From Paraspadella gotoi (taxonomy: Eukaryota > Chaetognatha): 64,000 bases of DNA. The position numbers and the translations under genes were made by a program. Shown piece by piece: positions 50,825-61,942 of the stretch. Under the pieces are notes generated by a model. That model was not told where the DNA came from, made no database searches, and saw only the letters and a program-made list of their open reading frames with translations. Every line of letters begins with the position of its first letter. Position 1 is the stretch's first letter. The stretch is from contig CM119271.1 in assembly GCA_051294375.1 (NCBI GenBank), positions 5,507,991-5,571,990 on the forward strand, written 5' to 3'.

Positions 50825-52874
50825 CTCCGCCCCCCAGTTCTCTCTCATCCTCAATTCCTCATCCTTTTCTTATTTCAACATTCAAACAAGGAGAGGTAGT
50901 AATTTAAAAGAGTCGCGTCACATTGACTTTTAAATTAGTCGTATTTTGGTATGATCATATCGGTATATATGAAATTTATGCTAATATATTTTTGAGTATA
51001 TGAGTGATAATCATTCATTCTTTTATTATAAAATTTAAAATATAAAATAAAAAATACATGGTTTCGTAACTAAAAAGAGGTAGAATATAAACTGTGTCAG
51101 TTGTATAAAAAGACCGCTCCCTTAAGCATTAGATCAGAAAATTGGCAAGAAGCTGAGTGTTATTGAATGAGTACAATCAACCAATCCATATAAAAATAAT
51201 TAATAAATAAATATGTTATCTTACCCCTGGCTAAGCATTAACCAAATAACTATAAAAATATTAAACATGTTTTGACTGGATTGCAGCTGTTAGTTAAATA
51301 TTTATGTAAAAAATTGATTATTTTCATAAGATCGCAGGAGTATCAAGCCACCAAAAGCAAATCGGATCGGAGACTCGATCTCCGCGGAAATGGAAATTGA
51401 AATCAATGAGTTTTTTCCTTAAATGATAAGAATATAATAACTACGAATTATAACTAAAATAAACCACCAACTGATCGACCAAAAAGTCACTGAATGAATT
51501 GCGGTGCATCTAAACCTGTAGCCGTCGAAAAAAAAAAGGCAGGGTGTGGACGCAACAAGTAAAGTTGGTTTATGACGGCATCGATTCGAAATGAATAGAA
51601 ATTCATGACAAAGGCGATGGTTTATATTCAGAAAAATGAATATTAAATTTGAATAAAGAGAGAACGAGATTCTTGACCTTTCTTGACCAATAATAATGTT
51701 AATGATGATTATAATAATAATAATAATAATGATAGTAATTATAGTATTATATCAATAATAATAATCAATAAAAATTAAAAAAACTTTTTTGCTCGACTAA
51801 AATTTTTGATTAACTTCGGTTTTTCATTTCGCAAACAAAATCACACGGAAAAAACCAGTGGCGCGAAAAAAANNNNNNNNNNNNNNNNNNNNNNNNNNNN
51901 NNNNNNNNNNNNNNNNNNNNNNNNNNNNNNNNNNNNNNNNNNNNNNNNNNNNNNNNNNNNNNNNNNNNNNNNNNNNNNNNNNNNNNNNNNNNNNNNNNNN
52001 NNNNNNNNNNNNNNNNNNNNNNNNNNNNNNNNNNNNNNNNNNNNNNNNNNNNNNNNNNNNNNNNNNNNNNNNNNNNNNNNNNNNNNNNNNNNNNNNNNNN
52101 NNNNNNNNNNNNNNNNNNNNNNNNNNNNNNNNNNNNNNNNNNGAAAAAAAAAAGACTATTGGATTGAACATTTGTTTTCTATGAGCCTCGTTTCAAGCCT
52201 AATTTGCATATTAATTATTATTTTTAGCATTAATCGTGTCTCTCGTAGTGTCAGACAACTACTATCAACTATAATTGCTCCCTATTACGTGAAATTTGGC
52301 TCATTTAATCGTAATTGGGAAAGATAGAAAACTGACATACGAATAAAATTGTTTTCTAATTAGCTTTATGTTGCTGACGTTCTCAGGGTATCATTAAAAA
52401 AAAAAAAAAAATAAGAAAAAAACTAAAAAACTGAAGGGATGCTTTTGTTTTTGGTTTAATATTAATTCATTAATTTACACGACTGTCAATGGTTTTAATT
52501 ATTACTCCACTGATGGCGCTTAATATTTTTTAACAATGTTAATTTGGTTTTTTTTTTCTTCTATCTGTTTAGAGTTTGCAGCCTTAATTAATCCCCGAAT
52601 TAGAAATGTCATTCTCAACAACGAAGACTCAACCTTAATTAGGCTCCGACCAACGAAGCGACGATTGATTGATTGATTTATTTGATTGATTGACTGATCG
52701 ATTGATGTCGATTAATTGCCGCAACAACGCCGGTAGCCGGAAAACTAAAAGTTTTAAGTCGCCACCGGCATTTTCGAGGAGAAATTTTCTTTCGGATGAC
52801 GAATCAGTTGAATCATTTATCTTGATTCATATTTTCAGTCTGGGAACTCAGTTATTAGATCCACGACCCAAAAA

Positions 52875-52955
<81 letters not shown>

Positions 52956-53178
52956 CATGTTTACGTGTCAAGGGAGGGAAAAGCAACATTAATCGATGGA
53001 GAGGCAATAACGATCTATCTTCACCCAAAACGAGACCAATAGCGCCTCCTGGAAGTATTTTAACTCAATTTCAATGGAAGAATTGCAAAATTATTCTTTT
53101 TATATTTTTATTCTGTTTTTTTTAATTTTTCTCTATCTTTCTATCTTTCTCATTCCTCTTTCTCCATTTTCCTCTTTC

Positions 53179-53231
<53 letters not shown>

Positions 53232-54015
53232 GTCAAGAAAGTCTGGTTATTGCCGACGTAATGGCAGACTCTGCAAATTTAACTACTAAAAATTAAATGG
53301 CCAGTTTTCCGCATAGAAAATTTGTTGTTTTCTTCTTTCGATTTCAATATTTTTTTTTTTGCGCTTTCCGCGTGAAATTACATTTTATAGATAACGCTTC
53401 TTATCTTGCTTCATTTAAAAGAATTTAAATGCATTGCTCTGCATGTCTCTGTGATATTATCCATAACAACCAGAGTATATTACTCCGTATCTTTACTTTA
53501 AAAAAAAAGTTAAATTTGTATTTCCAGATATCAGAACTATAACGGATCGCAAGTCATTTATCATTACGGCATTCTTTATTATGCGCATACATATGTTTAT
53601 ACGTTGATTCTTTTTTATCTCATTCCAACCAGAAGTATGAGTCGGAACCGTAATGACCCAAAGGATCCGAGCGGAACGAGAAACGTCTCCGAGCTCTTAT
53701 TGAATATGGCGAGAAGAAAAAAAAAGTATGAGTTATGAGACAAGGAAACAAAGTTGGAGCTTTGCAAGCTTTGCAAGCTTTGCGACCAAGCTAACGAATT
53801 CGAGAAAAAAAAAGAAACATTTGCTCGCGGGGATATTTTTGTTTGATTTTCAGTTTGTTTACTTTTTGTTTGTTTATGTTCGCGCGTTTTGAGCAAATCG
53901 TGTGCGCTCGTGCATCGAAGCTCGCATATGTTTGTGGGAACAACTCCAAACGCATTTATATGCGTCTGTGTGACTCTCTCTCGCCTCTCCTCTCCTCCAT
54001 CTGCTCGTCCTCTCT

Positions 54016-54052
<37 letters not shown>

Positions 54053-54840
54053 ACAAACTCTTTCTCTAGTTCTCAGCGGTGATGATTTATGACCTCTAAT
54101 GGCACCAGTAGATTATAGTGAAACGCGCTCACGATTCATTTTAAAACCGAAAAAAAATCTTTGTTTAAACTAAAGTAAATTTTAGTAAATTTTAGTTTTT
54201 ATCAGATTGTCTCCACCACTAGATTTTAATTAGAACTGAATGTATTTTGATCTCGATTAGATTTTGACCCAAAAAAATATTGAGGCGACTTACGGATCGG
54301 TCTCCCTTTTCTAAGTAAGTCGCAAGTAAGTCGTGAGTCGCCTCAATATAATAAGTACGCCAGTGGCTGCGGAACTAATGACTTCAATAACAAATGTTAA
54401 AAAAAGCTGTTCAGTTTAAAAACCAATTAAGTTTTATTTTTTTTTTATCGAAGGAAATTACGACTAAATGGTTTTTTTTTTTTATACTTGAGCATTGTCG
54501 AGGGTTTTTTAAATCTTTTTTTAAAATTTTTTTTAAATGAAGTTAAATAAAGTAAAACGTTCACGCTTCTAAACTATTTTAAAGAAACGAAAATTCTTCA
54601 GTCAATCGTCATTTGTGCCAAAAATATTTATTTAAAGTTTAGAACAAAATTGGTTAACTAAAAAAAAATTAAATCGTGTTTACATTTCAAATCTTACCAG
54701 ATCTTCGTCCGATTTCATTTGTTATCATTGCTTTGCCGTCGTTGTTCTCAAACAAAGCCCGTGTTAATAATAAGGAAATGAGGCAGTGATTGAAAACAGG
54801 CGGTGATGAAAATCAGGTAGTGGTTAAAAATCAGGCATCG
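50825..54840. other. No gene recognised; large N gap
   Basis: AT-rich spacer between the tandem block and the K2P 3' end, with Ns at 51873-52142, (GATT)n near 52665-52700 and GA/CT tracts. Confidence 0.6.
52874..53229. repeat. (GA)n then (CT)n inverted pair
   Basis: GA units at 52874-52951 and CT units at 53180-53229 flank about 230 bases of unassigned sequence. Confidence 0.85.
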
Positions 54841-54848
54841 GTTGAAAA

Positions 54849-55212
54849 TCAGGCATTGACGGGAGCGTCTTTCTGAGCAATGACAGATTCCTTGCTGGCG
54901 ACAGTTTCCTCATCGTCCGAAGCGAGAGCGTCTGAAGGAAAAATGATGATGATGATGATGATAATAATAATAATGATGATGAGGATGATAAAGTCGATAG
55001 TGATAGTGAAGATAGTTACGATGATAACAATTATAACGATGATTATGATAATAATTATGTTAGAGATGATGTTAATGATAAAGACAATTATCTTCATAGT
55101 GATGATGATGATGATATAAGATAATAATAGGACAATTAATAGGCTGATTTTTATGATATCATTGATCAATTGGATCATGAAGAAGACGATTGAACATAAG
55201 TGAAGAGAGAGA

Positions 55213-55288
<76 letters not shown>

Positions 55289-56201
55289 ACACTCACCATC
55301 ATCGCTGTCGTTCTCGTCCTCAATCTTGTATTTGCGACAAGACGACATCTGCAGAATTCGCAAGTATCGACCAAATTTGTTGAGGACCCATTGGCAGAAC
55401 CAAAGCCAGAGGGCCAGGCCTTAGAGAAAAGTCGGGGTTAGGGGCGGATTATATTAGATTAGATTAGATTAGCCAGAGGGCCTGACTTAGAGAAAAGTCG
55501 GGGTTAGGGGCGGATTATATTAGATTAGATTAGATTAGATTAAATTAGCCAGAGGGCCAGGCCTTAGAGAAAAGGCGGGGTTCGGGGGGATTAGATTAGA
55601 TTAGATTAGATTAGCCAGAAGGCCAGGCCTTAGAGAAAATGCGGAATTAGGGGCGGATTTGATTAGACGTCAATTCACCACAGTCCAAAGTCAAGAATTC
55701 AGATAGCTCGTTTAATAAATAATTGGATAAGTTCTACTACATTTGGTTCGCATCAATTACGTACACTCAATAATTTTTTTTTTTCCGCCGAGAAACTCGG
55801 TCTTTCCGCCCAACCTACGATTCCGTTGAGCAAAAGATTCCAAAGATGGAAATTTTCCTCGTGGTTTTCCATTGTTCTCTGAGATTCTCCGAAAGTCGCT
55901 TTGGTTCTCCACCCGGGAACGTAATCGCCCAGTCCGATCGAAGTTATGCTGGAGAAGAGAAATTTAGTTCTGGCGACGGCGATCGGATTTCGCGGAACTT
56001 GTTTCCGGTTTCCATGTCGCTTTTAACAAGGGAATCGAGAATGCCGGGGTTTGAACGAGCGATTCGACTGGAATGTCGGACTGGTCAGTGTTCAGTTTTG
56101 AAGACTTATTTCCGTCAAATATATTTATTTAAAAAGAATACTAATTGAGTGGAACGATTCTCCCTTTCTCTTTATCTTTCACTATCTCTCTTTTTTCTCT
56201 C

Positions 56202-56254
<53 letters not shown>

Positions 56255-56266
56255 TTGTCTTTATCT

Positions 56267-56355
<89 letters not shown>

Positions 56356-59300
56356 TTCTCTATTCTATCACTCTCTCTCTCCTCTTCTCTCTCTCTCTCT
56401 CTCTCTCTCATCTCTCTCCTCTCTCTCTCTCTCTCTCTCCCTTTGTCTATATCTTCACTCTCTCTCTCTCTCTCTCTCTCTCACCCTACTCTCACCTCCC
56501 GACAACAACATCGATTCGTCATCTCTCTTTCAACGCCTTCTCTCTTTTAAGAACTTCCCTCCCACGCCAATAACGACGACAACAAAAACAAAAACTGGGA
56601 AATTGCAACTCCCACGCGTCAGGGTTTTTTAGTAACGCCGCGAATACTCGCGGAGCGACTCTATAAGTCACTTTTCGGTCGGTCGGTATGACTGTCCATC
56701 GGTCTGTCCCACTTACATTAACTCGCCTATAGTTGGACGGTCATTTTTTTTAAGACAGGAAAAAACATCAAATGTAAGTGTCTGCCACCTTAAGGCTTAA
56801 GGAAATCCTAAAACTAAAAGGAATAAAAGACGAAATTCCAATGCACGGGCTAAGAAAGTCACTACGGCGCAACACATTGGATGAACCGATCTTGTTTTTT
56901 TCCTTATTGATTTTATGTCACAATGCTGCCTTCCTATGTATAGTCACCGTTGTGTATTCAGTACCTGCAACAAGTAAAATATACTGAATCCAACAGGCTC
57001 CAATGATCCATAGTTATCAACTGCAATATGGAGAAAACTGCAGAAACAACATGTAAAATTTTTTAAATTTATCTATTTTGAACGAAAAGAGCTTCTCAAA
57101 CCGTAACTTAGTTACTATAATTAAATAGGAATGAATCAATTTTATTTCGTATCAAATAAAGTGAATTTAAAAAAAAAATCGGAAAAATAAAATATAAATT
57201 ATCAAAAAATTGAAAGAAATTATCCTGAAGCAATCTAAAAACTCAAATTATAACGATATGACAAATTGTATAAAAAATAAAGTTTTTATAAGTTAATAGA
57301 AACGATAAAAAAAAATATAATGAAAACAAAGACTGAGATTTAACCTGCATAAACTAAGGTGACGATAAATGGTATTGCGACCGGCAGCGTTCGTCTCATC
57401 GCCTTCGAATATTTAGATTTGTATTTCGCCCAAAGTTTCTCCTGGGCTTTGACCAACTCCTCTTCAGAGTTTCGCACGACCAAGAATTGGATGAGACGAC
57501 TCGATTCCATCGGGGACACCTTGGGGGGGGAAATGGGGCGTGGGGCGTGGGGAAGAAGGGGTTGGAAAAGACCAGAGAAAATAGAAGAGTATGGCGACGA
57601 AGGTTTCGCCACCACGGGGTTGACCCAAGTTGGTCACTTTGTTGTATGGTCGCGAGTGAAGCCTACCCTGCGGGAAGCCTGGTTCCAAGCCCCGGTCCAT
57701 TGCTGCTGAGTTGGGAAAGAAGTTACGGACACTCGTCTTCAGCCTACTTAGCGCGTTATCCACGGTACTACTTCGCAGAAAAATACTAGAGAAGAAAGCG
57801 AAGTTTTCACTTCCCATGATAAAACTTACCTGCAACCATCTGTGAGCCTGGTTGTATCTCGCCTTGACTCTCTTCCTCAAAAGCTGCAGAATGGTGAGGT
57901 CTCCTATCTGCTGGAAAAGGCCGTAGTTTTGCAGCCGAAGGTAATTGTCGCCCTTCATCTTGCGCGCCTGTCGTTGGAACACAACGCTTTGTGGTTTGCG
58001 TAGACTTTCCTATTCTTTTTTTTTTTTTCTATTCAGGAAATTATCGTGTCTCTGAATCTCATTTGCATTTTGTCGTATTAATTTGATTGAGTATTAATAG
58101 ACTTTTATTATGTAACGATGGTTACTCCACAAATAAAGCCTATATATTTTATGATTAATGAAGTTAAAATTGGATATATCCCCCCCCCATCGTTCTTTTC
58201 TTTTCGCTCTCTTTAGTTTTTTTTTTTTTTTTTTCAACATCCAAACCCGCCCCTCCCTAATTCAAAGTTCCATGACCTCCTCACTTTCATGCTCAACGTG
58301 TAGAAGAGGTTTAGCAGGGCCCGACGTCCCGCGCGCGAGTTATAAATCAAGAGTTCGTTCTCCAGGTAAAACTTCCGCAGCAGCGTCGAGCTGGAGCGAC
58401 GCCGGTCGCAGCAGGCGCGACGGCCGCGACCAAAGGCGAGGAAGCGTGTTCGGTCGACGAAGAAAAACCAGGTCGTCTCGGAGCCGGTGTGGATTTGCTG
58501 TCTGAGTTGGGGGGGGCGGGGAGTGGAATGAGGTAGATTTAGAAACCGAGAGCGAAAAGAAACTGAAAGGAAAACGTTAGTTTATTGAAAGAGGGATGAA
58601 CGGAGAGACGGACGAGCAGACAGAAAAACAAAATTTCTGACAAATATACAAAGGGGGGAAAAAAATATACGGAGACTGAAATAACAAGACAAATTGGCAA
58701 AAAGGACATGCGGGCTGAAAGACGGAAGGACAAATAACGGAGACATGAACAAACTCAATGTAGCTATCAATGATGGCGTACGAAAGATCTTTGGATTTAA
58801 CAGATGGTAAACTATTCTTTGGTTACAGGACATCTTCACTGTGTTTAACAAGCGTAGAAAAAATTTCATTACAAAGATCTATTTGTCGAAAAACACTGTG
58901 CTCAAAGGAATAGTTTCTTTCTCTACTATTTAATTAATTATTCTGTTTGTTTTTGTTTTTTGTTTTTTTTTGTTTTTTTTTTTTGTTGTTTTTTTTTTAC
59001 CTAGTCTTGCTTGATGTTATTGACTGTACTGAATCAATCATGTTGAATCCGAAAGAAAACGGATAATAAAGGCGAGAGAGAGGGATAAAACTGCCAGACA
59101 AAGGAACAGACAAAATTGACAAAATGACATGCGGACGGAAAAGTGGACAAATGGATTGACAGACATAGACCTGATGATGTCCAAGAGGACGAGGAAGAGC
59201 GGAATTCCGAATCCTCCGTAGAGAATAACGACGATTCGTCCCATCTTCGAGACGGCGACCGGGTGACCGTACCTTTTTCGTCAGTGGCAAAACATTTAAA

Positions 59301-60372
59301 TTTTTAATCAAACTTCTTTTTAGTCGGATCCGCTTAACGCATATTTCGACTCTATAATCCACTTGGTCGGTCCGTCGGTCCACCCACCCCCCAGATCTTG
59401 TCGGGCATTCACTTAGATCATGTCAGAACATCGAATTATGATAAATTACGCCCCCCCCAAAAAAAAATGATGTCCGTCCGTCCGTCCGTCCGTCCGTCCG
59501 TCTGTCTTCTACTCTCCGAGAATATTGATTTCGACAACTGCGGAATCGCCAATACCCAAAGGCAGTAGCCCAATATTTAACTCCAATCCGTTAGACTTAC
59601 TTAATTTTGGAGCGGAATCGAAACGAAGAATAACTAGCCCCTGCACTTCCCTTTACCCGATGGAGGAAGCCAAAGAATAAGCAAAGATAACGGATCCGCG
59701 GAAGGTCCAGAAAGTGTTACAGTTTTGCACCGTGTCCCAGAACCACCTGGGAAAAATGAAGAAGCGGAGGTGAAAGACAGAGTTTTGCAATGAAAAAAAA
59801 AGTAAAAATAAGAATGTAGAAAATGTAAAAAAAAAAAAGCGAAGAGAGAAAAAAAAAAGAGATAAAGAAGAAAATGCAGGGACCCTGATATGTCATTATC
59901 TTGTAAGAGTGATGGAGGCCTTAAACCACCGAAGCCTGTCCAAAGTCAGGGGCAAGATCGCTTATTAATTAAACGAATGGATAATTTTTTTATATCGGTT
60001 GTACCAATTTCATAATTCCTGGATTCCTCTACAACTCCTTTCTTGCCTCAACTCATCTCTGGATCGCTGGTTTCTCCCATCCTCCCTCACTTCTGCTCTC
60101 CCCCCCACCCCCCCGGGTCTCCCTTCACCTCGCTCCTCCCACCAACACTTCCCAAACCCATCTTCCTGTCGAGTTCTACGAAGTGACGATCGACGACGTC
60201 TTCCAGGTCCCGCGCGATGGCTCTCACATCCGTGGCGTCGATCGTTTGCCCCACGAGGACTTCCGGCGGCGTCGAGGACGAGAAGCGCGAAACTTGGAGG
60301 TGGAGAATAGCGTCGAATAATCTGGAGAGGGCGTTGGAGGTAAAGCGAGGGGGATGAGAGATGTTTTCATTG

Positions 60373-60425
<53 letters not shown>

Positions 60426-60436
60426 CTCTCCTCCTC

Positions 60437-60469
<33 letters not shown>

Positions 60470-60812
60470 CTTCTCTCATCCCTCGTTGCTCTCCCCAGTT
60501 TCCAACTCGTTAAATCGTTCAAATTCCATGTAAATTATTGTAATAAAATAATCTATTGAATAAATTTGACCATAGACGTAGGCGGAAGAAGTTGCTGACT
60601 TTTCGTCGATGTCTGGAAAGTCCGCCGAGACGGCGGCAGCGACGGCATCCTCCAGGCTCATGATATTCGTGGATCGATTCGACGCCACGCTCCAAGCCGA
60701 GTGCGTCAGCGATACCCGCAAAGACTGCAGCACGGCGCGCTTCTTCGAGCAGAGCATGACCTCGTAGTCTCCCTCGAGCCAGCGGAAGAGGAAACCGCCT
60801 GTCGAAGAGGGA

Positions 60813-60890
<78 letters not shown>

Positions 60891-61536
60891 TCATTAATAA
60901 ACTAGATAATCAATCAATTAATCAAACAAAATTTTTTTTTTATTATTCAAGAACTCAATCCATAGAACAATCAAGCTGTAAATAAGTTAAATTCAATTAA
61001 TGAATCGATCATTAAATCAATCCATCAGATAATCAATCAATCAATCATTCAATCATTTTGTTAATCATGAAGTAGTCAATGAATTAAAGTCAATCAGTGA
61101 ACCAATTATTCATACAATCAATGAATAAATTATTCAGTCAATCATTCAATCAAAGGTTGGATGAAATCGCAAGAGGCCGCAAGCCAGCCCAATCGTCGTC
61201 CCACCCGCCAAAGTGTAGGCGATCATGATGGCGACGACGACGGCAATTTTGAGGGTGCTGACGGCGAAGGCCTTCCACCCGGCGCGGCACGCCTTGGCGC
61301 CGCAGCATTCGCAGGGACGGGCGTCGATCGGCTCCGGAGTCTTGGCCGACATGATCGTCGCGGAGCCGACGGAAGGGACCGAGGACAGACCGACCGACAA
61401 ATCTATCGAGACGCCGTCTGCGTTTCGCCCGATGTCCGTGGAAACGCCGGTCGAGCGCTGAATATCCGAAGCGCGCGGAGAGGAGGATGGATCGAAGGAA
61501 GGTCGCGGACTGGAGCCTTTGGAGGAGCGGGGGCTC
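54849..61536 (-). CDS. KCNK: Two-pore-domain potassium (K2P) channel, 11 exons
   Basis: Background K+ channel of the plasma membrane. Exons: 61536-61205, 60798-60571, about 60321-60158, 59746-59657, 59272-59171, 58501-58285, 57967-57830, 57519-57345, about 56067-55815, 55419-55297, 54931-54849. The first helix ends YTLAG then GFLFRWLEGDYE, the classic K2P M1 exit. Pore 1 reads SIGYGHPVAVSKMGR followed by IVVILYGGFGIPLFLVLLDI (M2). Pore 2 reads SSITSIGLGDYVPG, and M4 is LALWLWFCQWVL. Phases match at exons 1-2, 4-5-6-7-8 and 9-10-11. Exon 3 boundaries do not reconcile, and exon 9 needs one indel before pore 2. The likely start is ATG 61352-61350 (MSAKTPEP), but the frame is open to an acceptor at 61537, so an upstream exon is possible. 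The M2-M3 linker is unusually long (about 160 residues) and basic. Total about 585 residues; acidic tail ends APVNA. AATAAA lies on the minus strand at 54632. Confidence 0.88.
55203..55286. repeat. (GA)n tract beside K2P exon 10
   Basis: Starts ten bases inside the intron after exon 10 (minus strand), where it is transcribed as (CU)n. Confidence 0.9.
55406..55668. repeat. Four-unit tandem repeat containing a K2P splice acceptor
   Basis: Units of about 55-75 bases start GCCAGAGGGCCAGGCCTTAG and end in (TTAGA)n or its remnant: 55406-55472, 55473-55548, 55549-55614, 55615-55668. The first unit overlaps the first codons and acceptor of K2P exon 10; the others are upstream duplicates of it on the minus strand. 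Confidence 0.85.
56192..56481. repeat. (CT)n tract in the K2P intron before exon 9
   Basis: The longest CT region of the window, nearly 290 bases with a few breaks; transcribed as (GA)n in the K2P pre-mRNA. Confidence 0.9.
56630..56875 (-). mobile_element. MITE-like repeat, copy 6
   Basis: Begins ACGCCGCGAATACTCGCGG (one palindrome base changed), then CTCTATAAGTCACTTTTCGG and TGTCCCACTTACATT, and ends at CTACGGCGCAACACATTGG. It lies in the intron between K2P exons 8 and 9. Confidence 0.7.
59926..60012 (+). repeat. Dispersed repeat, second family (copy)
   Basis: AAGCCTGTCCAAAGTCAGGG then GCTTATTAATTAAACGAATGG and TTGTACCAATTTCATAA, in a K2P intron; matches 17256-17345. Confidence 0.6.
60373..60474. 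repeat. (CT)n tract downstream of K2P exon 2
   Basis: With the (GA)n at 60813-60889 it brackets exon 2 (60798-60571); the two tracts are complementary in the transcript. Confidence 0.9.
60813..60889. repeat. (GA)n tract upstream of K2P exon 2
   Basis: On the minus strand it gives a (CU)n run ending about 15 bases before the exon 2 acceptor and can serve as its polypyrimidine tract. Confidence 0.9.
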
Positions 61537-61731
61537 CTGAGAAGGGGCCGTGGAGGGAGGGGGAGAGGCGGTTAAACTGTTATTCTAGTTTTCAAAAAAA
61601 TATTTTTATTTTTTTCCATAAAACTTAAGCTATATTACATTTAAGGTTTTTATCGCTAACCATCTTACTTTAACTTAACCACCACTGCATCCCTGACACG
61701 AAATTCGAGACGAGTCAATGACAGGAGTGTA

Positions 61732-61842
<111 letters not shown>

Positions 61843-61942
61843 TTAACTTATTTTCAAATTGTAAATTCACTTTGTAAATAATAATAAAAGCGTTGTTTAA
61901 ACAAAATTAAAGCTCTCTACTTTGTAAGCAATTTAAGTAAAA

